Below are positions 4,918 to 5,465 of a stretch of 5,465 nt of DNA, one piece after another. The position numbers were made by a program, and so were the translations under genes. Position 1 is the stretch's first letter; each line of letters opens with the position of its first letter. Under the pieces are notes generated by a model that was not told the origin of the DNA, did no database searches, and saw only the letters and a list, made by a program, of their open reading frames with translations. This DNA comes from Syntrophomonadaceae bacterium. GTDB lineage: Bacteria; Bacillota; Dethiobacteria; SKNC01. The DNA is taken from assembly GCA_003555415.1 (NCBI GenBank), contig PWHX01000098.1:1-5465 (forward strand). Direction: 5' to 3'.

Positions 4918-5465
4918 TTATTTATTGTTTTCAGGCAATAAGTGCTCTATAGTAGGGAAGGGCTCGTCTAAATGAGGTATGGCCAGAGCTCTTAAAAAAT
5001 TATCCCTAAAGGTAGCTTCAGTAGATTTTTCTAAGTGTTTAATATTAGCAGATATACTGTCTGCTTCCTGCTTTTTATCCCTGTCTAAAAGGGCTAGCTT
5101 TGCCCCGTCACCAGAGGCATTTCCCACAGAGGAAATATCTTCTAAGGGGCAGTCCGGGAACAAACCCAGGACTAAAGCATTTTCCCTATCTATAAAGTTG
5201 CCGAAAGCTCCAGCCAGAATGATTTTATCAGCCCTATCAATTCCTAATTCCTTCATGAGCATTTGGGCTCCTACATAAACGGCTGCCTTGGCCAGTTGGA
5301 CAGCTCTTATGTCCTGCTGGTGAATAACGATATCTTTATCTATTAACGTTTCTTCAGCCCAGGCTAAAACATATTGAAAGTGACCGTTGCTGTCTTTTAC
5401 CAACCTATCAGATTCTTTTTTCTTGTTAAATCTACCGCTCTGGTCGATAAACCCTGCTTTACGTA
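4918..5465 (-). CDS. RACo-type ASKHA ATPase (DUF4445), C-terminal part, cut by window edge
   Basis: The last 181 codons of a minus-strand gene whose 5' part lies beyond the window; the frame is open to the edge. The visible part is the C-terminal ASKHA domain of reductive activators of corrinoid proteins: GFIDQSGRF (4-12), DIVIHQQDIRAVQLAKAA (44-61), ILAGAFGNFID (82-92), NALVLGLFPD (95-104) and VGNASGDGAKLALL (113-126). The last two glycine-rich segments belong to the nucleotide-binding fold. Family members are about 600 aa with an N-terminal [2Fe-2S] domain. They use ATP to drive one-electron reduction of Co(II) corrinoid proteins in the Wood-Ljungdahl or methyltransferase pathways. The N-terminal domain cannot be seen here, so the exact partner is open. 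It is convergent with the redox operon and shares the terminator hairpin region. Confidence 0.9.
   Translation of the reverse strand, partial: RKAGFIDQSGRFNKKKESDRLVKDSNGHFQYVLAWAEETLIDKDIVIHQQDIRAVQLAKAAVYVGAQMLMKELGIDRADKIILAGAFGNFIDRENALVLGLFPDCPLEDISSVGNASGDGAKLALLDRDKKQEADSISANIKHLEKSTEATFRDNFLRALAIPHLDEPFPTIEHLLPENNK

Overview
The window reads as chromosomal DNA of a low-to-moderate GC, anaerobic, Gram-positive-type bacterium, most likely a Clostridia-like Firmicute. The grounds are strong AGGAGG ribosome sites, two lipoproteins with lipoboxes, a tRNA with encoded CCA, a desulfoferrodoxin-type superoxide reductase with rubredoxin, and a RACo-type activator of corrinoid proteins. The lineage is inferred from gene content only.

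Left part (1-3187, + strand). A 5' region with a strong hairpin (27-56) leads to a possible 45-codon ORF with an ATT start (130-267). Its stop abuts the ATG of a DUF1287 lipoprotein, a putative NlpC/P60-like cell-wall hydrolase (268-996). Next come a small DUF5362-like membrane protein (1031-1378) and a two-transmembrane K+ channel with tandem cytoplasmic RCK modules (1475-3187).

Middle (3188-3866). A tRNA-Arg(CCT) lies on the minus strand with its own promoter and a U8 terminator that faces the channel gene. Just upstream of it, also on the minus strand, is a coding-like stretch with no ATG. It could start at CTG behind a Shine-Dalgarno that sits in a perfect hairpin. The rest is AT-rich control DNA: an 8-bp inverted repeat, a near-consensus sigma-A promoter, and two near-consensus PerR/Fur-type boxes over the expected transcription start.

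Right part (3867-4826, + strand) is a compact three-gene operon closed by an 18-bp perfect-stem terminator. It encodes superoxide reductase (desulfoferrodoxin), rubredoxin (TTG start) and a small lipoprotein with an FMN_bind domain and a complete covalent-flavinylation motif, whose only plausible start is ATC. Rubredoxin is the known electron donor to superoxide reductase. The flavinylated lipoprotein suggests an added extracytoplasmic redox branch under the same peroxide- or iron-responsive control. A convergent minus-strand gene (4918 to the window edge) is the C-terminal part of a RACo-type ASKHA ATPase.

The points most worth a second look are the redox operon with its flavoprotein and ATC start, the two start-less small ORFs (ATT and CTG), and a 10-mer (TATAAGCAGG) present three times, always upstream of + strand genes.
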